Assembly: GCA_964473485.1 (NCBI GenBank)
Contig: CAYYPH010000007.1
Span: 62,001-126,000 of the forward strand
Direction: 5' to 3'
DNA length: 64,000 nt
Source of the DNA: CAIVAT01 sp964473485
GTDB taxonomy: Bacteria > Bacteroidota > Bacteroidia > Bacteroidales > FEN-979
Part shown: positions 59,771 through 64,000 of the stretch, in pieces
How the letters are laid out: every line of letters begins with the position of its first letter
How positions within the stretch are numbered: position 1 is the first letter of the stretch
Translations under genes and position numbers: made by a program
The notes under the pieces: generated by a model
Told to the model about the DNA's origin: nothing
The model's database searches: none
What the model saw: the letters and a program-made list of their open reading frames with translations, nothing else

Positions 59771-61759
59771 TTATCTTGCAATGATCAGTCTCGATGAACC
59801 CGCCGGTTTTCCATCCTCATCGGTTACCGATAGGATATAAAAACCTGCCGGCAGGTGTGAAACGTCGATCGTAGCCTGGAGGTCAGCCGATAACCGGATG
59901 TGACCCAGCAGGTCGGATATGCTGACGGTACCCTTTTTATTGCCGTTTCCGGCGGGTTCATTACCCAGCAGGCTAAGGGAAATTTTTCCGGAATGGCATG
60001 GATTCGGCCAGACCAGTAGTTTCCGGTTTGGGGCGGCGATTTCGCTGGCTGCAAGCGGGATCGGTTTTCCGATCACTGGCCTGATCATCGGCGACCCAAT
60101 AAAAGCGGAGTTGTACCAGGTGCCCGAATAATTGATGAAAACCTCGTCCTGGCTGTTGTTGTATCGGTCAAACCCGATGGAGAGGTTGTCGTCTGTGGTT
60201 TGTACGGTACCGACATAAAAAGTTCCGGTAATCCGCAACGGGGGGTCAATATGATAAGTGACGAACTTGTTCAGCTGATCGGCGTATTTCGGAGTAGCCA
60301 GGGCTGAATAGATTGTATCTCCCGGTTTTCCTGCGTTGTCGTTCCATACGCAGAGGAAAAAGTTCTGCACGTTATTGTTGCCAAGTGTCCTGGTGAAATA
60401 GATATTGATGGCCCGCAGCGTGTCGGGTGATTTGTTCAGTTTGAAACGGTAAGCAAGCATCGATCCCGCCGGGGTTAGGCCGTAGCTGGCCTCCGGCGTG
60501 CCGTCATCGTAGGCGAAGTAGTTGTGGAACTTTTGGTAGGCCTCCATGGTGTCGCCGATCGCCGACCCGGGGGTATTGTCCCTGACGATGTGCCGCACGA
60601 GGAATTCCGCGCTGTCGGCCTGGCTGATGGGAAGCAGGAATGGCAGCTCAGGATGCGCGAATTTCTGGTAAGTCACGTAAGGAACCACGGTATATGGCTG
60701 AATGTTGTAGTTTCCACCGCTGTAACCTTTCGAAAAAGTGCCACCTTCCTGGGTTACCGTGTACCCGTAAACCGACATGTGGGGAACAATGTCCCGGTTG
60801 GTCATCAGTATGTCGAGGGTGTCTCGTATCTCGTTGGTAGGATCATCGCAGTATTGCGGATAGGGCATCGATTCGTACCGTGAAAGCAGGGAAGGTGGTT
60901 TATAGATGAATCGTAGCTCCGGGCGGATGGTATCGGCCATCGAACGCCCAGAATTCAGGTAGATCTCGTCGATATTCCACTGGTCGCAGTTGCTTTGCCA
61001 GCTTGGTTCGGCCACGCTGGCCAGGCTGGCGTAATTAAAGAACCTGAACCGGAATTTGCCTGTGAAGAATACGGTATCGGTAATGGGTATCATCACCCGT
61101 TTGAACCATACGTTGTTCCGCATGTAAAAAGTATCCAGCGTGAGGCCGGTTGAAAACCAAACCTTCCGCCAGAGGTCAGGAACAGCAATGGTATCGTCGG
61201 GCAGAATACTGTCATGAGCCGGTGTGACAAGGAATTCAAGTATCAGCGAATCGGCAGCCTGGGGTGCCCTGGCCCGTCCCTGGGGCTGGTAGTAAAAACT
61301 AAGGTAGACGGAGTCGGCCGGGGTCAGGGCCCTGGGGACCGGAGCAAAGACCGAATCGAGCCGGATAAACCGCGAGGTCAGGTGATCGGCAATGAACCCC
61401 TGGGGTCCGGGAACTGCATCAGGGTACATGTTCCCGGAATCATTTACGGCGTCGAGGGTCATCGCTCCCATGTTGATGGGATAAATCGGAATATCATTGT
61501 TCTCAAAGGCGTAACGGTCGATCCATTTCGATTGGTCGGGGAAAACATTGTCGGCCGAAAAATCATCATAAAAGGGAAGGCTGACCGGCGTGTCATCTTC
61601 CAGCAGGGACTCCTGCAGTTGAACGTACTGTCTGAACCGCTCCTGTACCATTGGATTATTTGGTAATCCGGTTAACACTTCCTGGCTGCTTAACCTGGCC
61701 GGCAGGCAGCATAGAAGGACCATCACAGGAATGAAAAAAAAGGATGAATATTTTATCAT
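59771..61759 (-). CDS. T9SS type A sorting domain protein, unknown function
   Basis: The 662-residue protein starts with a signal peptide (MIKYSSFFFIPVMVLLCCLP, cleaved near SSQ). The body is beta-rich with LamG- or carbohydrate-binding-like segments, for example VSLPFYDDFSADNVFPDQSK and RFRFFNYASLASVAEPSWQS, and ends in a type A tail (LLVWPNPCHSGKISLSLLGN to GSSRLIIAR). No catalytic motif is seen. It lies between the PASTA gene and the RluD-type gene in a run of co-directional genes with gaps of 14-19 bases. A homologue in this position next to ddl is common in relatives as far as I recall. Confidence 0.8.
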   Translation of the reverse strand: MIKYSSFFFIPVMVLLCCLPARLSSQEVLTGLPNNPMVQERFRQYVQLQESLLEDDTPVSLPFYDDFSADNVFPDQSKWIDRYAFENNDIPIYPINMGAMTLDAVNDSGNMYPDAVPGPQGFIADHLTSRFIRLDSVFAPVPRALTPADSVYLSFYYQPQGRARAPQAADSLILEFLVTPAHDSILPDDTIAVPDLWRKVWFSTGLTLDTFYMRNNVWFKRVMIPITDTVFFTGKFRFRFFNYASLASVAEPSWQSNCDQWNIDEIYLNSGRSMADTIRPELRFIYKPPSLLSRYESMPYPQYCDDPTNEIRDTLDILMTNRDIVPHMSVYGYTVTQEGGTFSKGYSGGNYNIQPYTVVPYVTYQKFAHPELPFLLPISQADSAEFLVRHIVRDNTPGSAIGDTMEAYQKFHNYFAYDDGTPEASYGLTPAGSMLAYRFKLNKSPDTLRAINIYFTRTLGNNNVQNFFLCVWNDNAGKPGDTIYSALATPKYADQLNKFVTYHIDPPLRITGTFYVGTVQTTDDNLSIGFDRYNNSQDEVFINYSGTWYNSAFIGSPMIRPVIGKPIPLAASEIAAPNRKLLVWPNPCHSGKISLSLLGNEPAGNGNKKGTVSISDLLGHIRLSADLQATIDVSHLPAGFYILSVTDEDGKPAGSSRLIIAR

Positions 61760-61778
61760 TGATGTAGTTTCTTTGCAG

Positions 61779-62372
61779 TTAATAGATGCTGTCGGGGCCA
61801 GCCTCCTCTTCCGTCCGCTCCTGGGCCCTGGCACCCATCCCGACCATCAGGGTAATCGACGATCCCTTGTCGATCAGCGTTCCGGCCCTTATCGGATTAC
61901 CTTCAAAATATTGATTCTGAACTGCATCCTCGTCAAAGGACCGTACGTAAATGAGCTTCCCGAGTTTCAGCCCGGCCGATTCGAGCATTGTCTGCGCCTG
62001 TCGCAGGGTAAGGTCTTTGAGATCGGGCATGGCAGTCTTTTCCGGTACGATGGAGGTGATGGTCAGGTAAACCATCCTGTTCTTTTTCACCCTGGCGCCG
62101 GGGAAGGGATCCTGGGTCATTACCGTACCTCCCGGCCTCTCGGTATCAAAAACCGAGTCGATCACCGAGAACTGGTAGTTACGATGATCGGGATCGCCAA
62201 CCACCTCCTGCAGGTACCTGCCCCTGAAGTCGGGCACGATGATGTAGTCGTTGTGCTTGGTGTACCACGCCAGTCCCTGCAAGGTGATCCATATCAGGAT
62301 CAGGGTAATGGCAATGGCAAGCAGCAGGTGTTTGAGGAATTTTCTGGAAAATAAAAAGCGAAGAAAATTCAT
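61779..62372 (-). CDS. membrane-anchored PASTA-domain protein
   Basis: The 197-residue protein has one N-terminal membrane helix (about 14-35) and then three PASTA-like units: YIIVPDFRGRYLQEVV, KTAMPDLKDLTLRQAQTMLESAGLKLG and the final DEDAVQNQYFEGNPIRAGTLID part. PASTA domains bind peptidoglycan or beta-lactams, usually on kinases or PBPs; here there is neither. It is divergent from ddl and likely first in the run that leads to plsC. Confidence 0.87.
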   Translation of the reverse strand: MNFLRFLFSRKFLKHLLLAIAITLILIWITLQGLAWYTKHNDYIIVPDFRGRYLQEVVGDPDHRNYQFSVIDSVFDTERPGGTVMTQDPFPGARVKKNRMVYLTITSIVPEKTAMPDLKDLTLRQAQTMLESAGLKLGKLIYVRSFDEDAVQNQYFEGNPIRAGTLIDKGSSITLMVGMGARAQERTEEEAGPDSIY

Positions 62373-62431
62373 TGACTGGCTTTTCAGAATAACCTGAAAA
62401 TGTTCGTTTTATTGTTTGATGAATCGTGCCA

Positions 62432-62439
62432 CAAACTTA
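62432..62439 (-). promoter_or_regulatory. -7 element (TAAGTTTG) for the PASTA gene
   Basis: TAAGTTTG on the minus strand matches the consensus and lies 59 bases upstream of the ATG at 62372. Confidence 0.5.
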
Positions 62440-62480
62440 CGGAAATTTTAAAATTCGCGCAAGTGACCTCCAAATTGTCT

Positions 62481-62488
62481 TATTTTTG
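62481..62488 (+). promoter_or_regulatory. -7 element (TATTTTTG) for ddl
   Basis: TATTTTTG lies 16 bases before the ddl ATG at 62505. It rules out the longer open frame beginning at 62400. Confidence 0.65.
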
Positions 62489-62504
62489 CGCAAAATCAGG
62501 ATTT

Positions 62505-63476
62505 ATGCTCAATGTAGCCATAGTGGCAGGAGGGGATTCAGGCGAGTACAACATCTCCGTAAAGAGTGGCAAACAGGTCGAATTGTTTATTGACAGAGAC
62601 ATCTTCAGACCTTACCTGATCATCATCAGGGGCAATCAATGGTATTGCCGTGCAGGATTTAAAAAATTTCCGGTCAATAAAGGAGATTTTTCCCTTACCA
62701 ACGGACTGCAAAAGATCAGATTCGATGTGGTTTTCAATGCCATTCACGGCACCCCGGGCGAAAACGGACGTCTGCAGGGGTATTTCGACCTGCTTGGGAT
62801 TCCATACACTTCATCGGGCGTGACCACCGCAGCGCTTACCTTCAACAAAGCCTATTGCAAGGATGTGGTTGCGGCCGCCGGGATCCTGACGGCACGGTCG
62901 GTACACATGATCGGAGGTTACGAAGGCATGGAACAAGAGATCATTGACAGGTTGAAGTTTCCGCTCTTCGTTAAGCCGAACAACGGCGGTTCAAGCGTGG
63001 GAATGTCGAAAGTCGGTGACCCCGCGGAGCTCCCGGAGGCTCTTGATCTTGCGCTGAAAGAGGACCGGGAGATCCTGGTTGAGGAGTTTGTGAAGGGCAG
63101 AGAGCTTACCTGCGGCGTGCTCCAGGTAAACGGTGAGGTGACCGCCCTTCCGGTAACGGAGATCATTCCCAGGAAAGAGTACTTTGACTTTGAAGCCAAG
63201 TATAAAAAAGGGATGTCCGAAGAAGTGGTTCCGGCAGCCATTCCCGAAGATGTATCGGAAAAATGCCGAGCGATCTCAAAACGCCTTTACCGCAAGCTGA
63301 ATTGCCGTGGAGTCGTGAGGTTCGATTACATCTTCGACGGCAGTGAGTTTTATTTTCTTGAAGTCAATACCGTTCCCGGGCTTACTGCCGCCAGCATCGT
63401 CCCCAAGATGGCGCGTGCACATGGCTGGACATTCACCGAACTAATCACGCTGCTTATTCAGGAGTCGCTGGTTTAA
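62505..63476 (+). CDS. ddl: D-alanine--D-alanine ligase
   Basis: Ddl joins two D-Ala for the peptidoglycan stem peptide. The 323-residue ATP-grasp enzyme has VAIVAGGDSGEYNIS at the start, FNAIHGTPGENGRLQGYFDL, the GIPYTSSGVTTAALTFNK region, FVKPNNGGSSVGMSKV, ILVEEFVKGRELTCGVL and FLEVNTVPGLTAASIVPKM. The start at 62505 follows the promoter box and matches relatives; the frame extends to 62400 but would include the promoter. rdgB starts 38 bases later. Confidence 0.96.
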   Translation: MLNVAIVAGGDSGEYNISVKSGKQVELFIDRDIFRPYLIIIRGNQWYCRAGFKKFPVNKGDFSLTNGLQKIRFDVVFNAIHGTPGENGRLQGYFDLLGIPYTSSGVTTAALTFNKAYCKDVVAAAGILTARSVHMIGGYEGMEQEIIDRLKFPLFVKPNNGGSSVGMSKVGDPAELPEALDLALKEDREILVEEFVKGRELTCGVLQVNGEVTALPVTEIIPRKEYFDFEAKYKKGMSEEVVPAAIPEDVSEKCRAISKRLYRKLNCRGVVRFDYIFDGSEFYFLEVNTVPGLTAASIVPKMARAHGWTFTELITLLIQESLV

Positions 63477-63514
63477 AGCATCGGGCCATTTAAGAATTTT
63501 CACATCACATGTTT

Positions 63515-64000
63515 ATGAAAGAACTGGTTTTTGCCACCAACAACAAGCATAAGCTCCAGGAGGTCCGTGCCATACTGGGTGCAACGGTCAGAATACTAAG
63601 CCTTGAAGAGGTCGGTTTCTTTTCGGAAATACCTGAAACACAGGATACCATTGAAGGAAATGCGTCACAGAAAGCATGGTTTGTTTACCAGCATACCGGT
63701 CGCAACTGCTTTGCCGATGATACCGGACTTGAGATTGAGGCGCTCGGCGGAAGACCGGGAGTTTTCTCGGCCCGTTACGCCGGCGAGGGATGCACTTTCG
63801 ACGACAATGTAAGAAAGGTACTGGAGGAGTTGCAGGGTATCGAAAACCGCAAGGCTTGCTTCCGGTGTGTCTTCTCCCTGGTTATGGATGGATTGGAGAG
63901 CCGCTATGAAGGCCGCGTTGACGGGGTAATCACAACAACGCCCGCAGGTAGCGGAGGGTTTGGTTACGACCCGGTGTTCCGGCCGGTTGGAACTTCTCAG
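63515..64000 (+). CDS. rdgB: XTP/dITP diphosphatase (RdgB/HAM1), 3' end cut
   Basis: The gene runs off the right edge; 162 codons are present with no stop. The product begins MKELVFATNNKHKLQEVR and has DTIEGNASQKA, FADDTGLEIEAL, FSARYAGEG, CVFSLVMDG and GSGGFGYDPVF, all hallmarks of the enzyme that removes non-canonical purine nucleotides (XTP, dITP). An ATG at 63509 (adding MF) is also possible. Only about 30 residues are missing from the usual length. Confidence 0.95.
   Translation, partial: MKELVFATNNKHKLQEVRAILGATVRILSLEEVGFFSEIPETQDTIEGNASQKAWFVYQHTGRNCFADDTGLEIEALGGRPGVFSARYAGEGCTFDDNVRKVLEELQGIENRKACFRCVFSLVMDGLESRYEGRVDGVITTTPAGSGGFGYDPVFRPVGTSQ

Overview
The window is a dense stretch of chromosome from a member of the Bacteroidota, at roughly half GC by eye. 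The reasons are consistent: six proteins end in type IX secretion (T9SS) sorting tails, there is a DUF2723 membrane glycosyltransferase, the LptD/OstA-like/MCE/amidase cell-envelope neighbourhood and the tgt plus LptF/G pair are typical of the phylum, and about fifteen intergenic regions carry the phylum's TAnnTTTG -7 promoter element. Menaquinone is made by the futalosine route (mqnB, mqnD, mqnE present). T9SS plus futalosine genes suggest an environmental, non-gut lineage, but the genus cannot be named from sequence alone. No gap exceeds 300 bases. I found no tRNA, rRNA, IS element or CRISPR array.

Layout. 1-9.7 kb is housekeeping: DUF2723 protein (cut at the left edge), NodB deacetylase, RadC, biotin ligase, a beta-barrel-like protein, a tiny lipoprotein with its own promoter and terminator, Ung, a di-haem peroxidase, IspE, an LptF/G permease and Tgt. 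9.8-15.4 kb holds a GT2 glycosyltransferase overlapping an ECF sigma factor, urocanate hydratase and two proteins of unknown function. 15.6-18.1 kb is a tight three-gene operon: ECF sigma factor, single-pass membrane protein with the layout of an anti-sigma factor, and an exported CHAT protease with an intact His/Cys pair. 18.1-25.3 kb is the envelope cluster (RidA, LptD, amidase, MCE/MlaD protein, OstA-like protein). 25.5-28.9 kb encodes GatE and GatD, the archaeal-type tRNA-dependent amidotransferase, which is unexpected in a bacterium. 28.9-46.1 kb has a ClC channel with CBS domains, a large gluzincin-propeller-barrel protein, and three giant T9SS cargo proteins built from 23 related PKD-like modules. 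46.3-50.8 kb has hldD, a small conserved protein, a LysA-like decarboxylase, mqnD and mqnB. 51-57.8 kb has an MFS transporter, a C10-family pseudopeptidase, an S1 protease and mqnE. 57.9-64 kb has plsC, an RluD-type synthase, a T9SS protein, a PASTA protein, ddl and the start of rdgB.

How the genes work together. LptF/G, LptD, the OstA-like protein and HldD serve lipopolysaccharide synthesis and export. The amidase, Ddl, PASTA protein and NodB protein act on peptidoglycan. MqnB, MqnD and MqnE make menaquinone for respiration. The T9SS proteins form a surface and secreted layer. The most interesting items are the sigma/membrane protein/CHAT operon, whose parts parallel the sigma, inhibitor and TPR-CHAT logic of type III-E CRISPR systems but without any CRISPR; the bacterial GatDE pair; and the C10 pseudopeptidase that has lost both catalytic residues.
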